From DATKPC01 sp035524275 (GTDB lineage: Bacteria; Pseudomonadota; Gammaproteobacteria; Burkholderiales; Burkholderiaceae_F): DNA of 48,719 bases. Both the position numbers and the translations under genes were made by a program. Under the pieces are notes generated by a model. The model saw only the letters and a program-made list of their open reading frames with translations. It was not told where the DNA came from and ran no database searches. The stretch spans positions 1-48,719 of the forward strand of contig DATKPC010000094.1 in NCBI GenBank assembly GCA_035524275.1. Direction: 5' to 3'. Below, one piece after another: positions 15,536-25,379 of the stretch; the stretch's first letter is position 1; every line of letters begins with the position of its first letter.

Positions 15536-15551
15536 GAACAGGCCCTAGAAT
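15536..15551 (+). promoter_or_regulatory. Recurring motif, copy 2, with TAGAAT box (sodB promoter)
   Basis: GAACAGGCCCTAGAAT, identical over 16 bases to 35893-35908 and over 14 to the copy at 4363-4376. The TAGAAT end is a plausible -10 box, 38 bases before the sodB ATG. A -35 hexamer at the usual distance is not evident. Confidence 0.55.
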
Positions 15552-15589
15552 TCCGGGCCTCGACGTCCCACCGACAAGGAATCTCACCG

Positions 15590-16171
15590 ATGGAACACAA
15601 ACTTCCGCCGCTGCCGTTCGCGACCGACGCGCTGGCGCCGCACATCTCGAAGGAAACCTTCGAGTTCCACTACGGGAAGCACCACCAGGCCTACGTCACG
15701 AACCTCAACAACCTCGCCAAGGGGACCGAGTTCGAGAACCTGGGCCTGGAGGACATCGTTCGCAAGTCGAGCGGCGGGATCTTCAACAACGCCGCGCAGG
15801 TCTGGAACCACACCTTCTTCTGGAACAGCCTGAAGCCGGGCGGCGGCGGCGAACCGGGCGGCGCGCTCGCCGCGGCGATCACCGCGAAGTGGGGTTCGTT
15901 CGCCGCATTCAAGGAGGCGTTCGCGAAGAGCGCGGTGGGCAATTTCGGTTCCGGCTGGACCTGGCTCGTGCGCAAGGCGGACGGCTCGGTCGACATCGTC
16001 AACACGAGCAATGCGGGCACGCCGCTCACGACGTCCGACAAGCCGCTGCTGACGATCGACGTCTGGGAACACGCGTACTACATCGACTACCGCAATGCGC
16101 GGCCGAAGTTCGTCGAGACGTTCCTCGCGAGCCTCGCGAACTGGGATTTCGCGGCCCGAAACTTCGGCTGA
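15590..16171 (+). CDS. sodB: Superoxide dismutase [Fe]
   Basis: Converts superoxide to oxygen and hydrogen peroxide in the cytoplasm. It is 193 residues, the normal length. Metal ligands are the His in YGKHHQAY, the His in NHTFFW, and the Asp and His in DVWEHAYY. AAQVWNHTFFW carries the Gln placement typical of iron rather than manganese enzymes. The start at 15590 (MEHKLPPLP) gives the standard N-terminus, preceded by an aagga ribosome site. Transcribed alone from a promoter with the recurring motif; a perfect inverted repeat follows at 16194-16229. Confidence 0.97.
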   Translation: MEHKLPPLPFATDALAPHISKETFEFHYGKHHQAYVTNLNNLAKGTEFENLGLEDIVRKSSGGIFNNAAQVWNHTFFWNSLKPGGGGEPGGALAAAITAKWGSFAAFKEAFAKSAVGNFGSGWTWLVRKADGSVDIVNTSNAGTPLTTSDKPLLTIDVWEHAYYIDYRNARPKFVETFLASLANWDFAARNFG

Positions 16172-16193
16172 TCCGGACGCGGCCTCGAAGGCC

Positions 16194-16229
16194 TGACCGA
16201 TTCGGCGCCGCGCGGCGCCGAATCGGTCA
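16194..16229. terminator. Bidirectional hairpin between sodB and the DUF192 gene
   Basis: A perfect 16-bp inverted repeat (TGACCGATTCGGCGCC and its complement) with a 4-base loop. It lies 22 bases after the sodB stop, and its right arm contains the stop codon of the minus-strand DUF192 gene. It has no clear U-tract, so it may work as a hairpin block to both strands. Confidence 0.6.
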
Positions 16230-16673
16230 CGGCTGCGCCAGCTGGTTGATCCTCGAGCCGGCGCCGATGCCGTGCGCCTTGAACCAGCCGCCGCTCATCT
16301 CGAGCGCATAGCGCACCGGGTGCTTCGCGCAGTGCGACGCGTCGGTGCGCGGCTCCATCTCCTCGACGTTGGCGATCGTCCCGTCGTCGTCGATGAAGGC
16401 CACGGCGAGCGGGATCAGCGTATTGCGCATCCACATGCATTGCGTGGCGCGCCGCTCGAAGACGAACAGCATCCCGTGGTTCGGCGCCAGGCCCTCGCGA
16501 TGCATCAATCCCTGCAGGCGCGCCGGCTCGTTGTCGGCGACCTCCGCCGTGATCACGTGGATTCCGGCCGTCAGCTGGACGGTCCGCGCCGCGGCGGCCT
16601 GCGCCGCGGCGGCGAGCGCTGCTACCGCGATCCACGCCGCGGCGGCCTTCGCAGCCGGCCAACGCGTCGTCAC
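16227..16673 (-). CDS. DUF192-family exported protein
   Basis: A 148-residue DUF192 protein. A signal peptide is visible (residues 1 to about 28: basic start, then AAAAWIAVAALAAAAQAAAA). The domain shows the family's pattern: RLQGLMHREGLAPNHGMLFVFE, MWMRNTLIPLAVAFID and VRYALEMSGGWFKAHGI. The family's biochemical role is not established. Its start overlaps the stop of the preceding Lys/Ser-rich secreted protein gene by 4 bases, so the two are translated together, presumably from a promoter in the region divergent from icd. Confidence 0.9.
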   Translation of the reverse strand: MTTRWPAAKAAAAWIAVAALAAAAQAAAARTVQLTAGIHVITAEVADNEPARLQGLMHREGLAPNHGMLFVFERRATQCMWMRNTLIPLAVAFIDDDGTIANVEEMEPRTDASHCAKHPVRYALEMSGGWFKAHGIGAGSRINQLAQP

Positions 16674-17116
16674 GGGTTGCTGCCGGCGGGCGACGGCTTC
16701 GCGCTCGACTTCGACTTCGAATGCTTCGACGCGGTCGACGACTTCGCCTTGGTCGACTTGTGCTTTTTCTTCTTCCTGCTCTTGCCGGAGTTGCTGCTGC
16801 CCTTGGACTTTGCCTTCGGTTTCGTCGCGGTATCGGCCGGGCTCGCGGAGGTGCCGGTCGTCGTCGGCGCCGCGGCCGGCGGAGCATCGCCGACGCGGCC
16901 CGTCGCCGATGGCGCGCTCGTCGGCGAGCCGCCGGCGGCGCCCGCGGCGGAGCCGGGCACGGTCGCGGGTGGCGCGCCGACGGGCGCAGCCGGCGCGATG
17001 TTCCCGGTGATCGGCTTCGGCGGCGCCGCCGTGGGTTGCGAGGGCGTGGCGGTCGTCTGCGCCAGCGCGACGCTGGTCAACAAGGCCGACACGACGAAAC
17101 CCAACGACTTCTGCAT
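16670..17116 (-). CDS. Secreted Ala/Pro-rich protein with Lys/Ser-rich tail
   Basis: A 148-residue protein that I do not assign to a family. Residues 1-20 form a signal peptide (MQKSLGFVVSALLTSVALAQ). The middle is low-complexity Ala/Pro/Thr/Gly. The last ~50 residues are strongly basic (KPKAKSKGSSNSGKSRKKKK and more), resembling histone H1-like or nucleic-acid/polyanion-binding tails. Coupled to the DUF192 gene by a 4-base overlap. Its export together with its basic tail suggests binding to an anionic surface such as LPS or peptidoglycan polymers, but that is inference. Confidence 0.75.
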   Translation of the reverse strand: MQKSLGFVVSALLTSVALAQTTATPSQPTAAPPKPITGNIAPAAPVGAPPATVPGSAAGAAGGSPTSAPSATGRVGDAPPAAAPTTTGTSASPADTATKPKAKSKGSSNSGKSRKKKKHKSTKAKSSTASKHSKSKSSAKPSPAGSNP

Positions 17117-17226
17117 TTCACATCCTTTCCCGGTCCGTCCGCGTCCGTGCTGACGGCATGATCGACAAGTGCGGCAAGACGAAGCGAAAAGGCCTTAACG
17201 CGGGATTGTTCGCCCGCGTTGACGCT

Positions 17227-17245
17227 GCGCCCCTTGACGGGGCGC
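17227..17245 (+). promoter_or_regulatory. Inverted repeat in the icd promoter region
   Basis: GCGCCCC-ttgac-GGGGCGC is a perfect 7-bp inverted repeat lying 15 bases upstream of a TAGAAT -10 box (17261-17266). It covers a TTGACG that would be the -35, but spacing to the -10 is 21 bases, which is long. It could be an operator or simply a hairpin. Confidence 0.4.
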
Positions 17246-17378
17246 AAAGGGCCTGCGCGCTAGAATCGCGATGATCCTGCGTCGGCCCCGCGACGCCGGC
17301 CCGCACTTCACCGATGCCGCCGATCCCGATCCGGCGCTTTCCGATTCTGCCATCCGCGCGACGATTCCCGGAGCTTCC

Positions 17379-18626
17379 ATGTACCAGCACATCAAGGTCC
17401 CCGACCAGGGCCAGAAGATCACTGTCAACGCCGACAACACGCTCAACGTGCCGGACCAGCCCATCATTCCGTACATCGAGGGCGACGGCACCGGGGTCGA
17501 CATCACGCCGGTGATGCTCAAGGTCGTCGACGCTGCGGTGGCGAAGGCCTACGGCGGGAAGCGCAGGATCGTCTGGATGGAAATTTTTGCCGGCGAGAAG
17601 TCGACGCGGATCTACGGTCCCGACGTCTGGTTGCCGGAGGAGACGCTGGCGGCCGTCCGCGAATACGTCGTATCGATCAAGGGCCCGCTCACGACGCCCG
17701 TGGGCGGCGGCATCCGCTCGATCAACGTGGCGATGCGGCAGGAACTCGACCTGTACGTCTGCCTTCGCCCGGTGCGCTATTTCCAGGGCGTCCCCAGCCC
17801 GGTGAAGGAGCCGGAAAAGACGGACATGGTCATCTTCCGCGAGAACTCGGAGGACATCTACGCCGGGATCGAGTACGAGGCGGAGACCGACAAGGCGCGC
17901 AAGCTGATCGCCTTCCTGCAGAACGAACTCGGCGTGCGCAAGATCCGCTTCCCGGCGACCTCGGGCATCGGCATCAAGCCGGTCTCGCGCGAGGGCACCG
18001 AGCGCCTCGTGCGCAAGGCGCTCCAGTACGCGATCGACAACCGGCGCAAGTCCGTGACGTTCGTGCACAAGGGCAACATCATGAAGTTCACCGAGGGTGC
18101 GTTCGCGAAATGGGGCTACGCGCTGGCGCAGCGCGAGTTCGGCGCGCAACTGCTCGACGGCGGCCCGTGGATGTCGATCAAGGCCGCGCACGGCGAGATC
18201 GTCGTCAAGGACGTGATCGCCGACGCGTTCCTGCAGCAGATCCTGCTGCGCCCGGCCGAGTACGACGTCATCGCGACGCTGAACCTGAACGGCGACTACG
18301 TCTCCGATGCGCTCGCGGCGCAGGTCGGCGGCATCGGGATCGCGCCCGGGGCGAACCTGTCCGACACCGTGGCGATGTTCGAGGCCACGCACGGCACCGC
18401 GCCGAAGTACGCCGGCAAGGACTACGTGAACCCCGGCTCGGAAATCCTGTCCGCGGAAATGATGTTGCGGCACATGGGCTGGACGGAGGCCGCCGACCTC
18501 ATCATCCGCTCGATGGAGAAGGCGATTCTTAACAAGACCGTCACCTACGACTTCGCGCGCCTGATGCCCGGCGCCACGCAGCTCTCGTGTTCCGGTTTCG
18601 GCGCGGCGATGATCGCCCAGATGTAG
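17379..18626 (+). CDS. icd: Isocitrate dehydrogenase, NADP-dependent
   Basis: TCA-cycle enzyme converting isocitrate to 2-oxoglutarate with NADPH formation. The start at 17379 (MYQHIKVPDQGQKI) gives a 415-residue protein with the usual N-terminus; the frame opens earlier at 17271, which is probably leader. It contains IPYIEGDGTGVD, GGGIRSINVAMRQ with the Ser that the AceK kinase/phosphatase modifies in E. coli-type enzymes, and the coenzyme region ATHGTAPKYAGKDYVNPGS. Lys/Tyr residues in this region are typical of NADP preference. Transcribed from a TAGAAT-type promoter at 17261; ends at a strong terminator. Confidence 0.97.
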   Translation: MYQHIKVPDQGQKITVNADNTLNVPDQPIIPYIEGDGTGVDITPVMLKVVDAAVAKAYGGKRRIVWMEIFAGEKSTRIYGPDVWLPEETLAAVREYVVSIKGPLTTPVGGGIRSINVAMRQELDLYVCLRPVRYFQGVPSPVKEPEKTDMVIFRENSEDIYAGIEYEAETDKARKLIAFLQNELGVRKIRFPATSGIGIKPVSREGTERLVRKALQYAIDNRRKSVTFVHKGNIMKFTEGAFAKWGYALAQREFGAQLLDGGPWMSIKAAHGEIVVKDVIADAFLQQILLRPAEYDVIATLNLNGDYVSDALAAQVGGIGIAPGANLSDTVAMFEATHGTAPKYAGKDYVNPGSEILSAEMMLRHMGWTEAADLIIRSMEKAILNKTVTYDFARLMPGATQLSCSGFGAAMIAQM

Positions 18627-18646
18627 CGGCGCGGCCCGCGGCGGCC

Positions 18647-18692
18647 CGCGGAAATGAAAAGCCCCGCAGCTGCGGGGCTTTTCATTTCCGCG
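18647..18692. terminator. Rho-independent bidirectional terminator (icd / csp)
   Basis: A perfect 46-base palindrome centred on gcagctgc, with GC-rich core and A4/T4 flanks (gaaatgaaaa...ttttcatttc). It lies between the convergent icd and cold-shock genes and can end transcription from both sides. Confidence 0.92.
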
Positions 18693-18720
18693 CGGGCGCG
18701 CGGGCAATCGCTCGGGAAGT

Positions 18721-18924
18721 TCAGGACGGTGTGATGTTCGACGCCTGCTTGCCCTTCGGCCCCTGGACCACCTCGAATACGACCTTCTGCCCCTCCTTCA
18801 GCGTCTTGAAACCGCTTGCCTGGATCGCGGAAAAATGCGCGAACAGGTCCTCGCCCCCGTCGTCCGGCGTGATGAAACCGTAACCCTTGGCGTCGTTGAA
18901 CCACTTGACCGTACCGGTTGTCAT
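18721..18924 (-). CDS. Cold-shock domain protein
   Basis: A 67-residue CspA-family RNA chaperone. The OB-fold RNP motifs are KGYGFITPDDG and DLFAHFSAI, and it begins with the standard MTTGTVKWFND. It is convergent with icd and faces away from clpS; this icd-csp-clpS-clpA neighbourhood is common in betaproteobacteria. The roughly 500-base upstream gap could include a long regulated leader, as is usual for csp genes, but I see no recognisable cold-box. Confidence 0.96.
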   Translation of the reverse strand: MTTGTVKWFNDAKGYGFITPDDGGEDLFAHFSAIQASGFKTLKEGQKVVFEVVQGPKGKQASNITPS

Positions 18925-19439
18925 ACCCCTTCCTCAGCTGATTGGAATGTCGGTGCTCTTGCCAACGGCCGCCTGTCGGGCCGGCGGCCGCCCGGTTCTG
19001 CGCCGGGATCGGTTGGGCCATCGTCGCTGCGCCTTCCGGCCGGATCCCGCCGCGGGGCGGGCCGATCGGAAAGTCGAATGACTTCGGCGGTCAATTCTTC
19101 TGGGAAATCCGTCGTCGCGTCAAGCCTATGGACCCGTCACGTCGGCGCCGGGAGGCGGGGTGCGGGCGCCCCGGGTCCGCGCAGCCGTTCCGACGATCGG
19201 TCGAATACCGGCGGCTTGCGGTGCAAAACGCATGCTTCGGAAAGGGTTCGCGCGGGGTAAAAACGCGGTGTGGCACGGATTCGACAAGCCCCCGGGGAGG
19301 GGACTGCCGATCGGTTGTTTGCCCGACCGGATTGGGATGATCATATGTATCCGCCGGCGAGCGGCGAACCGTTTTTAACTTATGATTGGCACGAAGCTTG
19401 TAACGCTCCGTGCACGGCGCGCTTTTCCAGAATGCGGTC
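18925..19439. other. Divergent intergenic region between csp and clpS
   Basis: About 515 bases with no gene I can support; short open frames on both strands are mutually overlapping. It must hold the csp leader and promoter on one side and the clpS promoter on the other. An AT-richer stretch at about 19335-19390 and a sigma-54-like sequence at 19386-19402 are nearest to clpS. Confidence 0.5.
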
Positions 19440-19744
19440 ATGACTGAACGGTCGGGTGACGGTGTCGTTGTCGAGAAGCAGGCAACCCGCGTCAAGCCGC
19501 CCGGGATGTACCAGGTCGTGCTGCTCAACGACGACTTCACGCCGATGGAATTCGTCGTCGGCGTGCTGCAGAAGTTTTTCGGCAAGGGACGGGAGCAGGC
19601 GACGCAGATCATGCTGAAGGTCCACCACGAGGGTCGTGGCGTCTGCGGCGTCTACCCGCGCGACATCGCGGCGAGTAAAGTCGAGCAGGTTTGCAGCTAT
19701 TCACGCCAACACCAGCATCCGCTGCAGTGCGTGATGGAGGAAGC

Positions 19745-19748
<4 letters not shown>
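19440..19748 (+). CDS. clpS: ATP-dependent Clp protease adaptor ClpS
   Basis: The N-end-rule adaptor that hands substrates with destabilising N-terminal residues to ClpAP. The 102-residue frame from MTERSGDG has a flexible N-terminus followed by the conserved core PPGMYQVVLLNDDFTPMEFV, where NDDFTPMEFV forms the N-degron pocket, then MLKVHHEGRGVCGVYPRDIA. An in-frame ATG at 19410 is less likely. The stop overlaps the clpA start (ATGA at 19745-19748), giving the classic coupled clpS-clpA operon. Confidence 0.96.
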
Positions 19749-22054
<2,306 letters not shown>

Positions 22055-22084
22055 CGATCGGATCGCCTGCGGCGCGGCTCGTGT

Positions 22085-22119
22085 GAAGGGCGCCGGCGTG
22101 TCGTGGCGCGGCGCCCTTC
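22085..22119 (+). terminator. Hairpin downstream of clpA
   Basis: An 11-bp perfect stem (GAAGGGCGCCG with CGGCGCCCTTC) and a 13-base loop, 30 bases after the clpA stop. There is no U-tract, so termination is uncertain. Confidence 0.4.
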
Positions 22120-22189
22120 GGGGTGACGACGACGTGCTGCGCCGCACCACCCGCGACATTCCTCCGGCCTTCGGTTGGATGACGACAGG

Positions 22190-22684
22190 ATGAGCGACAC
22201 GCCGCGCATCGAACTCAAGGTCCTCGACCCGCGCCTGCACCAGTGGGGGCTGCCGCGTTACCAGACGTCGCTCGCGGCCGGCATCGACCTCATCGCCTGT
22301 CTCGACGCCCGCGTCGTGGTCGCCCCGCAGGCGCCCGCGATCCTCGTCCCGACGGGTCTCGCCATGCACATGAATGCCACGGGCTACTGCGCGCTGATCC
22401 TTCCGCGGTCCGGGCTGGGCCACAAGAGGGGGCTCGTGCTCGGCAACGGCACCGGCGTGATCGACGCGGACTACACGCAGCAGTGCTTCGTCAGCGTCTG
22501 GAATCGGAATCCGGCGGGCGACGGCGACGGCATAGCCATCGAGCCGGGCGACCGGATCGCGCAGATGGTCTTCGTGCCCATCGTTCGTCCGCGGTTCGAC
22601 ATCGTCGACGAGTTCAATTCGCCGAGCGCACGCGTCGGCGGCTTCGGGTCGACCGGCCTTTCCGGCTCCGCGTCGGGGTCGTGA
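22190..22684 (+). CDS. dut: dUTP diphosphatase
   Basis: Hydrolyses dUTP to dUMP and PPi, keeping uracil out of DNA and feeding dTMP synthesis. The 164-residue trimeric dUTPase has the five motifs: AGIDLIACL, PRSGLGHKRGL, GNGTGVIDADY, EPGDRIAQMVF and the C-terminal arm GGFGSTGLSG. A small insertion (AGDGDG) lies before the fourth motif. The start at 22190 (MSDTPRIEL) is preferred to the ATG at 22175. In many relatives dut follows coaBC; here it lies after clpA and is on the opposite strand to coaBC, with an exported hydrolase between. Confidence 0.95.
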   Translation: MSDTPRIELKVLDPRLHQWGLPRYQTSLAAGIDLIACLDARVVVAPQAPAILVPTGLAMHMNATGYCALILPRSGLGHKRGLVLGNGTGVIDADYTQQCFVSVWNRNPAGDGDGIAIEPGDRIAQMVFVPIVRPRFDIVDEFNSPSARVGGFGSTGLSGSASGS

Positions 22685-23541
22685 GGCGCCGGATTGCCGG
22701 TCGCGCGCCCGTGGCGCTCGCGCTCCGGTTCGCCGCGCTGATCGTTCTTGCGATCGCCGCCGCCGCGCCGGCGGGCGCCGCGGAGTCCGGCGCGTTCGCG
22801 GTGGTCAACGGCCACCGGATCTATTACGAAGTCCGCGGCGAAGGTCGGCCGCTGCTGCTGCTCCATGGCGGCGGCGCCACGATCGCCACGACGTTCGGCC
22901 ACCAGATCGACGCCTTCGCGGCCACCCATCGAGTCATCGCGATCGAGCAGGTGGGCCATGGGCACAGCCCCGCCGTCGAAGGCAGCCTTTCCTACGCCGC
23001 GATGACCGAGGACACGTTCGGCGTGCTCGACGCGCTCGGCGTGCGTGGCGCCGACGTCGTCGGGTTGAGCGATGGCGCGATCATCGCGCTGATGCTGGCG
23101 GCGCGACATCCGGACTGCGTGCGACGCGTCGTTGCCGCCGGCGCGAATTTCGCCCCGGACGGGTATCGCGCACGCGATCTCGCAGGCCTGCGCAAGACCG
23201 ACCCGGAAACGATGTTCAGCGCTGCGGACCGGGCGGCGATCCTGCGCCTCGCGCCGGAGGGGCGGGCACGCCTGGCGAGCCTCGGCCGCCAGCTGAAGGA
23301 CCTGTGGCTGAATCGCCCCACGCCCGACGAACTGAGTCTGGCCATCCTCGCCCGCGTCGAACGGCCGGCCCTGGTCGTCTCGGGTGACCACGACGTGATC
23401 CGCGAGGCGCACACGCTGCAGCTCCTGCAGGCGCTCCCGGATTCGGCGCTGTGGTTCGTCCCGGGAAGCGGCCACGACGTCTTCAACGAGAAGCCGGCAC
23501 TCGTGCAGCGCGTCGTCCTCGGTTGGCTCGCGCAGCCCTGA
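22681..23541 (+). CDS. Exported alpha/beta hydrolase
   Basis: A 286-residue alpha/beta-hydrolase. The GTG at 22681 overlaps the dut stop and gives an N-terminal signal peptide (basic RRRIAGR, then ALRFAALIVLAIAAAAPAGAA). Motifs: oxyanion region LLLHGGGATI, nucleophile elbow GLSDGA (Ser), a later VVSGDHDVI with the acidic residue, and GSGHDVF with the catalytic His. This is the pattern of peroxidase/lactonase/esterase-type hydrolases; the substrate is unknown. Convergent with coaBC. Confidence 0.87.
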   Translation: MRRRIAGRAPVALALRFAALIVLAIAAAAPAGAAESGAFAVVNGHRIYYEVRGEGRPLLLLHGGGATIATTFGHQIDAFAATHRVIAIEQVGHGHSPAVEGSLSYAAMTEDTFGVLDALGVRGADVVGLSDGAIIALMLAARHPDCVRRVVAAGANFAPDGYRARDLAGLRKTDPETMFSAADRAAILRLAPEGRARLASLGRQLKDLWLNRPTPDELSLAILARVERPALVVSGDHDVIREAHTLQLLQALPDSALWFVPGSGHDVFNEKPALVQRVVLGWLAQP

Positions 23542-23621
23542 GGAACGGGAGGACCCGCAGGGCGCGCCCGCCAGGGCACGGCACGGCATGCACTCCTGCC
23601 GCGCAGGCTCTGCGGACCGCG

Positions 23622-24836
23622 TCAGCCCGCCCGCGAGCCGCCGAGCCGCCGGGCGATCTCCGCGACGAGGCGCCGCGCCTGCACGAGCTTGCCGGCCGCG
23701 GGCAACTCCACCGTCTCGTGGTCGTCGACCAGCACGAGCGCGGAGGCGTCCGACCCGATGGCGTCCTGCGCGATATTGCCGACGATGAGTGGAATCCGCT
23801 TCCGGACCCGCTTCGCCTTCGCCGACTCGAGCAGGCGCTCGCTCTCCGCCGCGAAGCCGACGCAGTAGGGCGGCCGTTCAAGCGCGGCGACGGCCGCGAG
23901 GATGTCGGGGTTCGGCACCAGTTGCAGGACCGGCGGCTCCGCGTCGGGGGTCTTCTTGAGCTTCTGCGGGCTCGTCCGCGCGACGTGCCAGTCGGCGACG
24001 GCAGCCACGCCGATGAAGACGTCGACGGTGGCCGTCCGCGCCATCACCTGCTGCAGCATCTCGGCAGCGGTTCGCACGTCGCATCGCTCGACACCCTGCG
24101 GCGTGGGCAACGCGCACGGACCGGCGACCAGCGTCACGGTGGCGCCCGCTTCGCGCGCCGCGCGGGCGATCGCGAAGCCCATCTTGCCCGACGAGAGGTT
24201 CGTCAATCCGCGGACCGGATCGATGGGCTCGAAGGTCGGGCCGGCCGTCAGCAGCACGCGCCGACCCTGCAGCACCTTCGGCTGCAACGTCGCGATCACG
24301 TCTTCGAGGATCTGGGCGGGCTCCAGCATGCGGCCGAATCCGACCTCGCCGCAGGCCTGGTCGCCGCTCGCGGGTCCGCTGAACACCACGCCGTCGTCCC
24401 GTGCCTGGGCGACATTGCGTTGGGTCGCCGGGTGCTCCCACATCTCGACGTTCATCGCCGGTGCCAGCAGCAGGGGACAGCCGCGGCGCGGACGCGCGAC
24501 CGCCATCGTCGAGAGCAGGTCGTCGCAGAGGCCGTGGGCGACCTTCGCGATGAAATGCGCCGTCGCCGGCGCCACGACGATCGCATCGGCTGCGCGCGTC
24601 AGCTCGATGTGCGCCATGTTGTTGTCGATCCGCGCGTCCCAGGCGTCGGTGAACACCGGCTGCCCCGTCAGCGCCTGCAGCGACGTTGGCGTGACGAACT
24701 GCTGCGCGCCGCGCGTCATCACGGCCTGGACGAGGGCTCCCTCGTCGCCGAGGCGACGCGCCAGTTCGCATGCCTTGTAGGCCGCGATCCCGCCGGTGAT
24801 ACCGAGCACGATCCGCTTGTTCGCCAGGTCGCCCAT
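23622..24836 (-). CDS. coaBC: Bifunctional phosphopantothenoylcysteine decarboxylase / phosphopantothenate-cysteine ligase
   Basis: Performs two steps of coenzyme A synthesis. From MGDLANKRIVLG at 24836 it is 404 residues. The N-terminal CoaC flavoprotein half contains GITGGIAAYK, the active-site His in NMAHIELTRAAD, PAMNVEMW, and the substrate-clamp Cys in ASGDQACGEVGFGRM. The CoaB half contains LTAGPTFEPIDPVR, LSSGKMGFAIA and a C-terminal VGFAAESE and LVLVDD. Last gene of the ribF-ileS-lspA-coaBC set, 42 bases after lspA. Confidence 0.97.
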   Translation of the reverse strand: MGDLANKRIVLGITGGIAAYKACELARRLGDEGALVQAVMTRGAQQFVTPTSLQALTGQPVFTDAWDARIDNNMAHIELTRAADAIVVAPATAHFIAKVAHGLCDDLLSTMAVARPRRGCPLLLAPAMNVEMWEHPATQRNVAQARDDGVVFSGPASGDQACGEVGFGRMLEPAQILEDVIATLQPKVLQGRRVLLTAGPTFEPIDPVRGLTNLSSGKMGFAIARAAREAGATVTLVAGPCALPTPQGVERCDVRTAAEMLQQVMARTATVDVFIGVAAVADWHVARTSPQKLKKTPDAEPPVLQLVPNPDILAAVAALERPPYCVGFAAESERLLESAKAKRVRKRIPLIVGNIAQDAIGSDASALVLVDDHETVELPAAGKLVQARRLVAEIARRLGGSRAG

Positions 24837-24878
24837 CGAGGCTCCAGGAAATTGCCGCGGCAATTTAGCAGGTCGCCG

Positions 24879-25379
24879 TCAGCGGGAACGGCGAACGCGC
24901 AGCAGCTCGTCGAGGATCAGGAGCGCGGCGCCGACGCTGATCGCGCTGTCGGCGACGTTGAATGCCGGAAAATACCAGTCGCGCCAGTGGAAGAGCAGGA
25001 AGTCGATCACGTGCCCGTGTACGACCCGGTCCACGACGTTGCCCAGCGCGCCGCCCAGGATCAGCGCCAGCGCACAGCCGAAGAGCCGCTGCGATCCGTG
25101 GCGCGCCAGCAGGTAGAGGATGAACAGCGAAGCCGCGACGCCGACCCCCAGCAGGGCCTTGCTCTGCCAGCCGCCGGCGTTGTCGAACATCGAGAAGGCG
25201 GCTCCGCGGTTGTAGGCCAGCACGAGGCTGAAGAACGACGTCACCGGCCTCGTCTCGCCGAGCGAGAATGCCTTCGCGATCACGAGCTTCGTGTACTGGT
25301 CGGCCAGGATCACGATCGCGGCGACGCCGAGCCACGGCGCGAGATTGCGTCCTGCGGACGCGCTCTTTCCCCAGGCCAT
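24879..25379 (-). CDS. lspA: Lipoprotein signal peptidase (signal peptidase II)
   Basis: Cleaves lipoprotein signal peptides in the inner membrane after lipidation. The start at 25379 (MAWGKSAS) overlaps the ileS stop by one base and gives a 166-residue, four-helix protein. The two catalytic Asp motifs are visible: GNVVDRVVHGHVIDF and PAFNVADSAISVGA. AYNRGAAFSM is another conserved block. ileS-lspA coupling is standard in proteobacteria. Confidence 0.96.
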   Translation of the reverse strand: MAWGKSASAGRNLAPWLGVAAIVILADQYTKLVIAKAFSLGETRPVTSFFSLVLAYNRGAAFSMFDNAGGWQSKALLGVGVAASLFILYLLARHGSQRLFGCALALILGGALGNVVDRVVHGHVIDFLLFHWRDWYFPAFNVADSAISVGAALLILDELLRVRRSR

